Below are positions 34,005 to 44,619 of a stretch of DNA of 64,000 bases, piece after piece (the first letter of the stretch is position 1; each line of letters starts with the position of its first letter). The notes beneath the pieces were generated by a model. That model did not search any database. It was not told where the DNA came from and was given only the letters and a program-made list of their open reading frames with translations. The translations under genes were made by a program, and so were the position numbers. Source of the stretch: Bubalus kerabau (lineage: Eukaryota > Chordata > Mammalia > Artiodactyla > Bovidae); contig NC_073646.1 of the NCBI RefSeq assembly GCF_029407905.1, positions 12,294,001 to 12,358,000 on the forward strand, written 5' to 3'.

Positions 34005-34213
34005 CCATGCAAACTATTATATATAGAACAGATGAACAATGAGATCCTGCCGTATAGTGCAGGGAACTATATTCAATATCTTGGGATAAACTATAATTGA
34101 AAAGATATGAAAAATAACGTGTGTAGATACATATATAACTGGAATCACCTTGTTGTACAGCAGAAGTTAACACATCACTGTAAATCAACTATACTTGAAT
34201 AAATTAAAAAATA
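34005..34213 (+). mobile_element. L1 3' UTR-only insertion with 12-bp duplication
   Basis: About 209 bp of artiodactyl L1 3' UTR ending in an A-rich tail, flanked by 'aactcctttaca' at 33993-34004 and 34214-34225. Extreme 5' truncation. Confidence 0.9.
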
Positions 34214-34225
34214 AACTCCTTTACA

Positions 34226-34415
34226 TCAAATAATGTGTAAAGGATAATACTTGCATCTTTCTTTGGAGGGATGCTAATTCTTTGATAGTGTGTATTTTAT
34301 ACTTTTAGCATCTAATCCAGATGCTAAATGTTTATTGCAAATGTATTTTCAACTTTATAATATTTTCAGTTGAAAAAGGAGATTCATCTACCCAAGTGGC
34401 TCCAAATATACTTTT
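34226..34415. other. No gene or repeat recognised
   Basis: AT-rich low-repeat gap. Confidence 0.4.
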
Positions 34416-34419
34416 AAAA

Positions 34420-34545
34420 AAGTTTTCTAGTAACTGAATGGCATATCAGGTTTTAAAGTTGGTTCTAAATTACATCTCAGTTGCTCAGCCCCACCAACCT
34501 GAAAGCCACACGTCACTAGTAACCACCTTACAGGACAGCATAGTC
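34420..34545. mobile_element. Possible MER58-like hAT fragment
   Basis: 'ggttctaaattacatctcag' and 'cgtcactagtaaccacctta' resemble a mammalian hAT repeat. Diverged; no terminal repeats seen. Confidence 0.35.
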
Positions 34546-34831
34546 CTGGAATAAATCTGACTTTCATCAACCCATGCCCCAGCCCTAGGGAGAGCAGCCC
34601 TTTTCCCAGCCTCCTGAAGCCTGTCACAGGGGCTCTCTGATCAATATTCATGAATATTTTGAGACTTACACTCCTCCTCCAATAGATCCATCGTGGCATC
34701 CTTTTCCGGTTCCTGCTGTGACTTTTCCCGTGAGGTACACAGCCAGGCCCATCACCACTCATCTTGAGTTCTCAGGCTCTAAATGGTAAAGAACAATGGG
34801 ATTAATAATAATAACAAAGCACAGTGGATTC

Positions 34832-35039
34832 TGGGCTTCCTAGGTGGTGCTAGTGGTAAAGAACCTGTGTGCCAATGCAGGAGATGTAAGAAACACAGGT
34901 TCAATCCCTGGGTTGGGAAGATCCCCTGGAGATCATCATGGCAACTCCAGTATTCTTGCCTGGAGAATCCCATGGACAGAGGAGCCTGGCAGGTTACAGT
35001 CCATAGAGGCGGACATGACTGAAGTGACTCTGCATGCAC
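34832..35039 (+). mobile_element. Bov-tA SINE with target duplication
   Basis: Full element from 'gggcttcctaggtggtgcta' to 'gactctgcatgc', with short internal losses. 'gcacagtgg' at 34819-34827 and 35040-35048 flanks it, extending on with a mismatch. Confidence 0.92.
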
Positions 35040-35104
35040 GCACAGTGGGTTCAACCTGTTGAGAAGATTGTGGTGTCCAATGCTTTCTACTCTTATCAAT
35101 AACA

Positions 35105-35240
35105 TATACCCTCCCATTTACAGACAGGAGATTGGGACTTAGAACAGCAACAAGTTAGGGTCAGGTCATAAGTGGCAGACACTCACTGATGGGACCAGAG
35201 CTGACTGGCCCTAATCCCTTGCTCCCACCACTTCTCCACG
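35105..35240 (-). mobile_element. Possible MIR fragment
   Basis: 'ccatttacagacaggagatt' and 'gggtcaggtcataagtggca' resemble antisense MIR. Confidence 0.45.
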
Positions 35241-35399
35241 CTGTTCTGTGCCCTTTGTGTGTTAAGGCTCCCTCCCTACCATGCAGTTACCCACAGGGGC
35301 CCTCAACCCTCCTTGCGGCATCAAGTGCATTGGGGTCTCATCCATGGAGTTGCTTCTTTTCAGAGCAAGTCATTAGGCCAAGCCAAAGGAACTATGATA

Positions 35400-35530
35400 C
35401 GAGAGCCTACTGGGCGGCAGGCCCTCTGCAACAGGAACCCGCTTTACAGAGAATGACCACCTTGTCCAAGAGCCAACAGCTAAGAAGGCGGGGTTGGGAT
35501 TTCATGTTCAGATCTGGGTCCCACATGACT
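35400..35530 (-). mobile_element. Possible MIR fragment
   Basis: 'actgggcggcaggccctctg' to 'ttcatgttcagatctgggtc' resembles antisense MIR. Diverged. Confidence 0.4.
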
Positions 35531-35629
35531 GGTGATGCAAGGTGCTTCCCCCAGCAGCTCAGTCTCGACTTCTGAGTTTATCAACCCCCTTCTTTGGATC
35601 TGTGGTCATAACTGAGTATTATAACCCAT

Positions 35630-35862
35630 AACATGTCCAATATTTTGGCCATCTGATGTGAAGAGCCCTCATTGGAAAAGACCCCAATTCTGTGAAAGAC
35701 TGAGGGCAGGAGGAGAAGGGGGTGACAGAAGACGAGGTGGTTAGACAGCATCGACTCAATGGACGTGGACGCACGCGAACTCCAGGAGATGGTGAAGGAC
35801 AGGGAGACCTGGCATGCTGCAGTCCATGGGGTTGCAGAGTCGGACACGACCGAGCGACTCAA
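35630..35862 (+). mobile_element. BovB 3' end, about 230 bp
   Basis: Sense: 'caatattttggccatctgat' to 'ggacacgaccgagcgactc'. Internal short deletions. Confidence 0.88.
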
Positions 35863-35924
35863 AAACAGCAACCCTGCAAAATGTGTAGCTGTGCCTTCCA
35901 GGAAACTAGAGAGGCAAACTTGGG

Positions 35925-35986
35925 CCCTACTTCAGACCTGCTGAATCAAAACGTGGGTGGGAGGTTTGTTTAATAAGCATGATGCA
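35925..35986. mobile_element. MER5-like fragment
   Basis: 'cttcagacctgctgaatcaa' followed by 'tttaataagcatgatgcac' resembles a MER5-type hAT repeat. Short. Confidence 0.4.
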
Positions 35987-35998
35987 CCCCCCCCCCCC
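35987..35998. repeat. C12 homopolymer
   Basis: Twelve consecutive C residues; unstable in replication and sequencing. Confidence 0.85.
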
Positions 35999-35999
35999 G

Positions 36000-36388
36000 C
36001 ACCTGGTAAGCGAGCGGCCCAGCCTCTTCCTGGCCGTCTACATAAGCCGTGCAGAACTTCTCCACTGGGGCAAAAACCACAGGCCTACGTGTGGGAAGGG
36101 GGGTTTAAAGAGTCCCCTGCTTTCTGCCTCCAGCATCTGCCTTCCCCCTCACCGCCATTCAGAGCTGTCAGTCCCGAGGCAAATTTAACAGGAAGCTAAT
36201 GATGTTTCAGCCTCCCTCCCTTGCAAAGGCCCCTTCTGAAACCCAGATTACATCTGTGATTCCACAGTCTTTTCTTAAAGAGGCCCCGAAAGTGTAAGAG
36301 CTACAGGCCTAGAGCACTCAGACCTGCTGTGGTCTAGACAGGCAGGTGGGATTATCTGAGTGGTGATATTTCAGTTGCTAAGTAACGA
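36000..36388. other. No gene or repeat recognised
   Basis: GC-balanced low-repeat stretch, no coding signal. Confidence 0.45.
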
Positions 36389-36389
36389 C

Positions 36390-36780
36390 AAGGCACGGCT
36401 TCTCAGATGTTCCCGGGCATCAGTATCACCTGGAGAGTTTGTTAAAACAGATCCCTGGGCCCCGCCCTGTTTGTCAGGAGGTCTGAGGGGGCCCTGCGTG
36501 TGTGCTAAGTCCTTTTGGTTGTGTCTCTTTGTGACTCCATGGACTGTAGCTCGCCAGGCTCCTCTGACCAGGGGATTCTCCATGCAAGAATACCGGAGTG
36601 GATTGCCAGGCCCACCTCCAGGGGATCTTCCTGACCCAGGGATCGAATCCGTGTCTCCTGCATTGGCAGGTGGGCTCTTTATCACTAGCGCCACCTGGGA
36701 AGCGAATGGGCATTTCTAACATCGCCCGGGTGAGGCATCTGTGGCTCCAGGGACCACGCTTTGAGAACCAGCGCCTTTGA
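36390..36780 (+). mobile_element. MER5A (hAT-Charlie), split by a Bov-tA
   Basis: Left part: 'gcatcagtatcacctggaga' and 'gatccctgggccccgccctg' (to 36495). Right part after the SINE: 'gggcatttctaaca' and 'ggaccacgctttgagaacca' (36707-36775). Together they restore a nearly complete MER5A. Confidence 0.8.
36500..36702 (-). mobile_element. Bov-tA SINE
   Basis: Antisense, full, ending 'tcactagcgccacctgggaa'. Nested in MER5A. Confidence 0.92.
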
Positions 36781-36859
36781 GGAGTCTTCCCACCTCCACC
36801 TGCTCCTCATTCCCCAAAGGGTCACGGAGCTAAAGCTGCTCCCTCGGCCAGCAAACACT

Positions 36860-37000
36860 CTTGATTTCTGCCTTCAAGGGGCCAAACCCTGCTTGTCCAT
36901 CCCACTCCAGGAGGCCCTTCCTGACCTCCCATTCTGGGCTTGGAACCCCATCTTTGGGTAGCTTTAGCTCTTTTCTGTCAAGCCCTATTGTGATGGTCAG
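36860..37000. mobile_element. Possible L2 fragment
   Basis: 'ccaggaggcccttcctgacc' resembles the L2 3' region. Strand uncertain. Confidence 0.4.
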
Positions 37001-37011
37001 GTGCTTATGGG

Positions 37012-37133
37012 TTTTTAATTTTTAACCGTACTCCGTGGCATGAAGGATCTTAGTTCTCCAAGCAGGGATTGAACACACACACCCCCTGCATTGGAGGGTG
37101 GGGTCTTAACCACTGGACCACTGGGGAGTTTCC
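37012..37133 (-). mobile_element. CHR-type SINE, short
   Basis: Antisense: 'ccgtggcatgaaggatctta' (one base off the family form) to 'taaccactggaccactgggg'. Confidence 0.8.
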
Positions 37134-38095
37134 CAGAAAAGCTCTTTTTATCTGGATTCCCGGTGCCCACCTCCACTCTGCAGATGAATGGGAAGGCACC
37201 CCCTTCTCCATGGACTATGACACCAGCTGCCTGCCCGGGGCCTCGCCCCCTCCCCAGCTGGAGCTCCTGCACGAAGCCTCAGGTTCCTCCTGAGAGGTCC
37301 TTCAGGTCAAGGTGACTTTCCAGAGAGTCTCTGGAGGGAGGTGGAGACCCAGGTGCTGCAGGAGCCGGGACTTAGACGTCTGCATCTCCGAGGCTGAATT
37401 AGTACCTGGGAGGTGGCGGCTCCTCCCAGCACCGTGGTCTCAGCTGCTTAATTAGGTCGCAGCCAGCAGAGGGGACAAAGGGACCAGGCTGTGGCTCTTT
37501 CCAGGCGCCCCTCCTTTCTCTCCAAGAACAGGGCCCAGAGTGTGAAGCTTGTGGATTAAAAGGCCTTCATCTGGCACATGGTCTCCAGTTCCGCCCCCTC
37601 GCCCCAGCCTTGCTGTCCCTGTCCCTGGGGTGTCACTGATGCCAGGGTGCTCCTCTGCTTCCCCGTCACTGGCACAGGCTGGCCTTTGTCCCCTCAGCCA
37701 TTCTGCCTCTGCCCCTTCCCCCCACACCTGGCGTCCCCTCCTTCCGACCCTCCGGCAGTGAGTGGCACCCCAAAGTGGAGTGAAAACCCAGAGACCTGGT
37801 CCAAGGCAGGGTTATAGACATGGCTTGAGGTCCATGGAGCTGTCCGGGCCTCACCCCTGTCCCCCTGAGGATGGAGGGGAACTACTCACCTCCCTGGCTT
37901 CCCGAGACATCCTCCCAAGTCTGCAGGAGATCTGGAAAGTCCCAGCCACAAGGCACTGGGGTCATGTGGGCTTTAAGCTGGGCGGGTTAATATGGTCCAC
38001 ACTTGGTGAGCCCCGGGCTGACCCTCAGGCAAACTCTCAGCTGGCCCCTCAGCCCTGGGGCTGAGCCTTGATCTCCATCACCTGGGTCAGATCAC
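37134..38095. other. GC-rich low-repeat island, no gene recognised
   Basis: About 960 bp, the most GC-rich non-repeat part of the window. Frames of 60-100 codons on both strands are proline/serine-rich or low-complexity and show no domain. It could hold a regulatory element or a non-coding exon, but nothing in the sequence proves it. Confidence 0.4.
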
Positions 38096-38099
38096 CTGA

Positions 38100-38275
38100 G
38101 CTACTGGGCAAACATTCCCAGTCATCCCCACCCCAGACCTACTGAGTCACTGTTGCTGCTGGTGGGGGCTGGGAGGTCTGCATTTTCACAAGCAAACCCA
38201 GCTCACACACACACATCTGCATTTTCACAAGCATTCCCAACACACACAGCTTTGGGGACCACTGCTCTGAGATCT
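38100..38275 (+). mobile_element. MER5-like repeat with internal duplication
   Basis: 'agacctactgagtcactgtt' and 'ggggaccactgctctgag' fit MER5. The block 'tctgcattttcacaagca' occurs twice, at 38176-38193 and 38215-38232, with a short (CA)n between. Confidence 0.5.
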
Positions 38276-38555
38276 CCATCATTCTTAGTGCACATTTTCA
38301 GGCTCTTTATTCCCAGGTGAGGAGCCTTGGCTGCGAGAGGGTTTCTTCTTTCTTCAGGTTTTATTTATTTGCCTTATTTATTGTCTTAATGAGCGAAGGT
38401 GGGAAATGGGTATTAGCTCTTACCAGAAGCCAGATGCTTCACAGACAAGGAAGAAAAGCTTTATCATTGCAAACCACCCTGTGTAAAAATAGTGGTTACT
38501 TCTGTTTATTCAAGTCTTGCATGTCCACTATAAGAAACTTGCAAAAAATGACAGT
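38276..38555. other. No gene or repeat recognised
   Basis: AT-rich gap upstream of a BovB. Confidence 0.4.
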
Positions 38556-38556
38556 C

Positions 38557-38810
38557 ATGCTAAAGCTGAAACTCCAATACTTTGGCCATCTGATGTGAAG
38601 AACTGACTCATTAGAAAAGACCCTGATGCTGGAAAAGATTGAAGGCAAGAGGAGAAAGGGGGTGACAGAGGATGAGATGGCTGGATGGCATCACTGACTT
38701 GATGGACATGAGTTTGAGTGAGCTCTGGGAGCTGGTGATGGACATGGAGGCCTGGTGTGCTGCAGTCCATGGGGTCGCAAAGAGTTGGACATGACTGAGT
38801 GACTGAACTA
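38557..38810 (+). mobile_element. BovB 3' end, about 254 bp
   Basis: Sense, older subfamily, from 'atgctaaagctgaaactcca' to 'gactgagtgactgaac'. Confidence 0.9.
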
Positions 38811-38887
38811 TCATCCCACTAGCTACAGAGACACCAACACCATTAAAAAAAAAAAAATCTTGATTGCTTTAGCACTAAGATTTCTCT

Positions 38888-39166
38888 TTAAAAAATTTTA
38901 TTTATTTATTTACTTGGCTGTTCTGAGTCTTCACTGCTGCATGGGCTTTTCTCTAGCTGCAGAGAACAGGGGCTACTCTAGTCGCGGAGCACAGGTTCTA
39001 GGGCACGTGGGCTCAGTAGTTGCGATTCCCGGGCTCTAGACCACAGGCTCAATAGTTGTGGTGCACGGGCTTAGTTGCTCCTCGGCATGTAGGATCAGAG
39101 ATTGAACCCATGTCTTCTGCATCAGCAGGCAGATTCTTTACCACTGAGCTATCAGAGAAGGCCCCC
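38888..39166 (-). mobile_element. CHR-type tRNA-Glu SINE
   Basis: Antisense, full length, T-rich (ttta)n tail on the left and head 'ttaccactgagctatcagag' on the right. 'ccaacaccRtt' recurs at 38840 and 39165 and may mark a target duplication that also includes an A13 run. Confidence 0.87.
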
Positions 39167-39249
39167 AACACCGTTGTGATATATTTCCATCCAGTACTTT
39201 TCCTAATGCTTGTATTTGAACAAAATTGAGAGTTTACCAAAGACCATTT

Positions 39250-39809
39250 TTTTAAAAATGAGGCTTGATCAAGGTATAATTGACATACAATAAGCTGCTC
39301 ATATTTAATGTGTATAATTTAAAATGTTTTGACAATTGCATCCACTCATGAAACCATCACCACAAGTAGGATGATGAACAGACCCATCACTCCCAAGGCA
39401 ATTTTTTAAATGGAGTTTTTATTTTGGAACAATTTTAGACTTGCAGGGAGGTTGCTAAGATAATGGAGAGAGATCCGGGATAGCCCAGACCCAATTCCCC
39501 CTAATATTAATATCTACGTACCATGAATGGTAAAGAATCTTACTGTACTGGGGGAGACACGGGTTCGATCCCTGTGTCAGGAAGATCCCCTAGAGGAGGG
39601 CATGGTAACCTCCAGTATTCTTGCCCAGAGAACTCCATGGGCAGAGGGGCCTGGCAGGTACAGTCCATGGGTGGCAAAAGAGTTGGAAGCAACTGAGTGA
39701 CCAACACACACACATACCATGAAACATTTATTAAAACAAAGAATTTAATATCAGAACATTGCCACTAACTTAGCTACCGACTTAATTTGAATTTCACTAC
39801 CTTTCCCAC
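39250..39809 (-). mobile_element. Old L1 3' region with a Bov-tA inserted
   Basis: Antisense L1M: 'caaggtataattgacataca', 'ctcatgaaaccatcaccaca', 'ttttagacttgcagggaggt'. Confidence 0.65.
39527..39712 (+). mobile_element. Bov-tA SINE, start lost
   Basis: Begins inside the head ('atggtaaagaatcttactgt'), one Bov-A unit, (AC)n tail. 'taccatgaa' flanks both sides in the L1. Confidence 0.88.
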
Positions 39810-39822
39810 TGACATCCTTTTT

Positions 39823-40196
39823 TCCCCATTTTTAAAAAACTTTTTAGTTTATACTGGAATATAGCTGATTAGCAATGTTGTGATAGTTTCAGGTGTACAG
39901 CTAAGAGGACTCAGCCATACACATACATGTGTCCATTCACCCCCAAACTCCCCTCCCATCCAGGCTGCCACGTGACACTGAGCAGAGTTCCCTGTGCTAT
40001 ACAGGAGGACCTTGTTGGTTATCCATTTCAAATACAGTGTCATGTACATGTCCATCCCAAACTCCCTAACTATCATTTCTCCCAATCCTTCCCTGCTGGC
40101 AATCTTCAATTCGTTCTCTAAGTCTGTGACTCTGTTTCTGTTTTGTAAAAAAAAGGTCATTTGTATCATTTCTTTTTAGATTCTGCTTATAAGGGA
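39823..40196 (-). mobile_element. L1 3' UTR insertion with 13-bp duplication
   Basis: Antisense artiodactyl L1 3' UTR of 374 bp ('ttagtttatactggaatata', 'ctgtttctgttttgtaaa'), flanked by 'tgacatccttttt' at 39810-39822 and 40197-40209. It sits inside an older L1. Confidence 0.9.
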
Positions 40197-40209
40197 TGAC
40201 ATCCTTTTT

Positions 40210-40600
40210 CTGTTCTAGGATCCAAGTCAGGATATCAAATTCCTTTTAGCCAAATGCAGTTTGATACTTTACCTTCTATGACTTAGCATTCAGTGGGGAC
40301 AATTTCTTCAAAATCTTGCTTTAAATGAGTGCCTCCTATTTCTTGGTATCAATTTACTACACTGCTTGATTTTCCATTTTTTGCTCTTACTAGCAACGTT
40401 GCCATGAAAACCTTTGTACTCATATCTTTGTTCACATCTTACATTGCTTCCTTGAGATATTTTCTCTTCCCCCACCCCCCGGTTTTACTGAGATAGAATT
40501 GACCTATAATATGATTTCCCTTGAAATATAACTAGTAGGTCAAGGTCCTTTGATATACACTTAACTTTTCATATTCTGAACAATGCTATGAGATTCGGCA
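40210..40600 (-). mobile_element. Old L1 3' region, continued
   Basis: 'ggatccaagtcaggatatca' and 'ttttactgagatagaattga' resemble antisense L1M 3' sequence. Confidence 0.5.
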
Positions 40601-40839
40601 ACTACTATGATACTTGTTTCAGTGAAGAATCGTCAATGGAAGCTAAAATTAAAGAGCGAACGTTTGATGAGAAACAGGATAGTCACGTGGTGTCAGAATA
40701 GCTCCCCACTGATTCCTGGTTGATTACAAAGGCAGGAGTAGCCACTTGACGGGAGAGAAAGCCTGCGGGCACCGCCTTAACTGAGTGATCGAAGTTAAGG
40801 ACATCGGAAAGAGACAGACCACACTGTGAGCCGCCTCCT

Positions 40840-41250
40840 CTGACATGCAAAGAAAAACACGAGATCAAGCTGGGACATTCCTGCCAAAGACGTATTACCT
40901 GAATTTCGTGATGAGAAAACATCAGGCAAACCCAAATGGAGGAAAATTCATAGCTGGCTTGTACTCTGAAAAAAACATCAAGATCCCGAAAGGCAAGGAA
41001 AGGCTGCAGAACATTCTAGAAGGAAGGAGACTAATGAGACATGCCCACCAAATGCAATATATAATCCTGAATTGGATCCAGAGTAAGAAAATACAGTTAA
41101 AAATATTTTTATGTAAAAGATATTATTGGGAAAATTGATCCATGGATTAGATGATAGTACTATATCAATGTTTATCTCCTAACTTTAATAAATATATTTT
41201 ATGGCAGAAGAAGCATGGACTTCCATCGATAAGGTATTCCAGAAAGACCC
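40840..41250 (+). mobile_element. Old L1 3' UTR (L1M type)
   Basis: 'gatgagaaaacatcaggcaa', 'gaaaggcaaggaaaggctgc', 'aaggagactaatgagacatg' and 'cctgaattggatccagagta' follow an L1M 3' UTR in order. A 97-codon frame at 40845-41138 is therefore accidental. Confidence 0.6.
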
Positions 41251-41359
41251 ATATTAGACTTTTTTTTTTTAAGTGCTAAGAGGCATATTACGATGCTTTG
41301 TAATTCAAGCAACAGAAAAGCTTTATTATCTCACCAAGATGACGGTGAGATGCTTGCAT

Positions 41360-41545
41360 AAAATCGTGGAGTTTTCAACTTAAATAAAAGTTGCACAGCT
41401 GTAACAAAGAATTCCCATACACCTCGCATCCAGAGACCTCATTTAAGGTTTGATAATTTGATGATGCTTTCTAGGACAAACCCATCCACTCCAGATTAAG
41501 TGTTGTAACCAAGTTTCATGTCCCTCTAGGCTCCTTCAATCTGGG
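41360..41545 (-). mobile_element. Old L1 fragment
   Basis: 'aagttgcacagctgtaacaa' and 'acacctcgcatccagagacc' match antisense L1M 3' sequence. Confidence 0.5.
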
Positions 41546-41799
41546 CTGAATCAAGAAGGAAGGAACAAGCAGATGGAGGGAGGCAGAGGGAGTATCGATT
41601 TTTAGAGCATCCTTTTGTTTTCTGAACAAGTTTCTGAGCTGGAAAATTTGGAAAACACAGCAAAGCACAGAAAAGAAGCTAAGCTCAGACTCACTTCAGT
41701 CAGACACAAGCACTATTCTCTTTGATGAGCCTAATTTTTATTCTTTGATCATATGTGAGATTATAGTGAATATATAATATTTTAAGAATGCACAGCACC

Positions 41800-41945
41800 T
41801 CTTGGTGAGCTTGGTGAGCATCTCAAAATACAGATTGTTTTGCACTGGTCCTATCCCAAGTCTACTGAGTCAGGACCTGCAGGACTGGTGTCCTGGCATC
41901 TGTATTCTTAACTAGATCCCAGGGATGCTGAAAAAGACTCGACTT
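41800..41945 (+). mobile_element. MER5A-like fragment
   Basis: 'caagtctactgagtcaggac' and 'atctgtattcttaactagat' fit MER5A. Confidence 0.5.
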
Positions 41946-41949
41946 TAAG

Positions 41950-42300
41950 ATTCACTCTTTGTATGCTGCATTTGCTATTTAATATTAGGTTATAAACATG
42001 TCCCTCCACTGTTAGGAGGCCTATTCAATCACTTATAGGAGCATGCATTATTTATACTACCCAAATGATATTTTATTCAGTAGAAAATCTTTTAAAGGCC
42101 AGCCAGCCTTATAATCCTGGTTAATAACTTGTGTTCGAGGACCTACGTAGAGGTGGATACCTAGCAGGAGCCAAGGGAACGTCTGTGGAATCTCAAAGGA
42201 ACAAGTAGGATCCACGCATCAGTAAATGGAGTCAAGTGGATCCTGTCCCAGAGATGCTCACATATTTGGGGGAGAGAATGAGTTGTGACGTTGCCTTGGA
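41950..42300. other. No gene or confident repeat recognised
   Basis: Low-repeat gap; possibly very old L1. Confidence 0.4.
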
Positions 42301-42310
42301 TGGTGCTATC

Positions 42311-43475
42311 TCAGTTCAGTTCAGTTCAGTCACTCAGTCGTGTCCAATTCTTTGAGACCCCATGGACTGCAGCATGCCAGGCTTCCCTGTCCATCACCAA
42401 CTCCCGGAGCTTACTCAAACTCATACACATTGAGTTGGTGATGCCATCCAACCATCTCATTCTCTGTCGTCCCCTTCTCCTCCTGCTTTCTTCAATCTTG
42501 CCCAACATCAGTGTCTTTTCAAATGAGTCAGTTCTTCGCATGAGGTGGTCAAAGTATTGGAGTTTCAGCTTCAGCATCAGTCCTTCCAATGAATATTCAG
42601 GACTGATTTCCTTTAGGATTGACTGCTTGGATCTCCTTGCTGCCCATGGGACTCTCAAGAGTCTTCTCCAACACCACAGTTCAAAAGCATCAATTCTTCG
42701 GCGCTCAATTTTCTTTATAGTCCAGCTCTCACATCCACACATGACCACTGGATAAACCATAGCTTTGACTAAATGGACCTTTGTTGGCAAGGTAATGTCT
42801 CTGCTTTTTAATATGCTGTCTAGGTTGGTCATAGCTTTTCTTCCAAGGAGCAAGCATCTTTTAATTTCATAGCTGCAGTCACCATCTGCAGTGATTTTGG
42901 AGCCCAAGAAAATAAAGTATGTCACTGTTTCCATTGTTTCCCCATCTATTTGCCATGAAGTGATGGGACCAGATGCCATGATCTTAGTTTTCTGAATGTT
43001 GAGCCTTAAGCCAACTTTTTCACTCTCCTCTTTCACTTTCATCAAGAGGTTTTTTAGTTCCTCTTCACTTTCTGCCATAAGGGTGGTGTCATCTGCATAT
43101 CTGAGGTTATTGATATTTCTCTCAGCAAACTGGATTCCAGTTTGTGCTTCATCCAGCCTGGCATTTCACATGATGTACTCTGCATATACATTAAATAAGC
43201 AGGGTGACGATATACAGCCTTGATGAACTCCTTTCCCGATTTGGAACCAGTCTTTTGTTCCATGTCCAGTTCTAACTGTTGCTTCTTGACCTGCATAGAG
43301 GTTTCTCAGGTGGCACGTAAGGTCATCTGGTATTCCCTTATCTTTCAGAATTTTCCACATTTGTTGTGATCCACACAGTTAAAGGCTTTGGCATAGTCAA
43401 TAAAGCAGATGTTTTTCTGGAACTCTCATGCTTTCTCGACGATCTGACAGATGTTGGCAATTTGCTCTCTGTCTC
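42311..43475 (-). mobile_element. BovB LINE, 5'-truncated, 1.17 kb
   Basis: Antisense from the (ttcag)n terminus to the RT fingers region. The long minus-strand frame 42326-43078 covers the RT C-terminus and 3' domain. The YADD region (about 43095) lies in an adjoining frame after a frameshift. Older-subfamily 3' diagnostics. Confidence 0.93.
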
Positions 43476-43479
43476 TATC

Positions 43480-43965
43480 TACTGAAATTAAAAACATACT
43501 TAGCCATGGGCCCGGCATTTCCATGACTTGGAACTGGTTTCCTGTAGATATTTTGAGAACAAGCGAAGATGGATGATCTAAAGAGCTCATGGAAGCATCC
43601 CCTGTAATAACGAATGATTGGACACAACATAAATATCATCAGATGACGTGGAAACCGAGTCATGGAGTGCTGGGCAACCATGAAAAGAGCAGGGCAGGTC
43701 TCCATGCAGTGTTATCAAGAGAGGTCCAGAACGCCTTATGAATTAGGAAAAAATTATGTGTGTATGTGTTTTAAAAAAATTAAAAATAATTGTATTTGCA
43801 CATTTTTGTATGCATAAGACATTTCTGGAAGGACCCACAAGAGACTTAAAATAGCCATGGCTTGGGAGGACGTTGGCCTCAGAAGTCTGGGGTGAAAGGG
43901 AGCTCTGCTTTCTGTTGTATATTTTCTTGTACTGTTTGACAACTTTACCATGTGGCTGGCTGTAT
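43480..43965 (+). mobile_element. Old L1 3' region
   Basis: 'tttgtatgcataagacattt', 'ctggaaggacccacaagaga' and 'gttgtatattttcttgtact' are L1ME-type 3' landmarks. Confidence 0.6.
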
Positions 43966-44067
43966 TATCTGCTTAATATTTTAAAATTACAGGGAACTAT
44001 ATTCAATATCTTGTGATAATCTATAATGGAAAAGAGTCTGAAAAAGAATATATATACACATTTGTGT

Positions 44068-44286
44068 GCATGCTAAGTCACTTCAGTCGTGTCAGACTCT
44101 TTGTGACCCTACGGACTGTCGTCTACCAGGCCCCTCTGTCCATGGGATTCTCCAGGCAAGAATACTGGAGTGAGCTGCCATTTCCTCCTGCAGGGGATCT
44201 TCCTGACCCAAGGATCGAACCTGAGTCTCTTATGTCTCCTGCACTGGCAGGCAGGTTCTTTATACTAGTGAGACCTCAGAAGCCCC
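44068..44286 (-). mobile_element. Bov-tA SINE
   Basis: Antisense, full; head end mutated ('tactagtgagacctcagaag'). Confidence 0.9.
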
Positions 44287-44317
44287 CATATATATGTGTA
44301 TATATATATTTTAACAT

Positions 44318-44475
44318 ATTGGATTCTTCATAATGGCTTAGACGGTAAAGAATCTGCCTGCATTGCAGGAGGCTTGGGTTTGATCTCCTGGGTTCCACAA
44401 TTGTATGGTGGGTTACAGATGATGGGGTTGCAAAACAGTCGGACACAACTGAGCGATGAACACTTTCACTTTCAT
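44318..44475 (+). mobile_element. Bov-tA SINE with internal deletion
   Basis: Head present ('gtaaagaatctgcctgcatt') and 3' part present ('ggttgcaaaacagtcggaca'). The central 'gaaatggcaacccactccag' to 'cagaggagcctgg' segment is gone. Confidence 0.82.
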
Positions 44476-44596
44476 ATTAATATATAACTGAATCACTTTG
44501 CTGTACACCTGAAGCTAACACAACATTGTAAATCAACTATATGTCAATAAAAAATAAGTAAAAATGATTAATACTTAAAAAATACTAGCACTAAAG

Positions 44597-44616
44597 GAAT
44601 GAATGAATGAATGAAT
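44597..44616. repeat. (GAAT)5 microsatellite
   Basis: Five perfect tetranucleotide units. Confidence 0.8.
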
Positions 44617-44619
44617 GCT

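Larger units (their letters stand above)
43990..44560 (+). mobile_element. L1 3' UTR split by two SINEs
   Basis: Left part 'agggaactatattcaatatc' (43990-44065). Right part 'aactgaatcactttgctgta' and 'aacacaacattgtaaatcaa' (44478-44545). Confidence 0.8.

Noticed and set aside
40845..41138. 97-codon open frame resembling a small lysine-rich protein
   Set aside because: The DNA follows an old L1 3' UTR in order; the frame is accidental.
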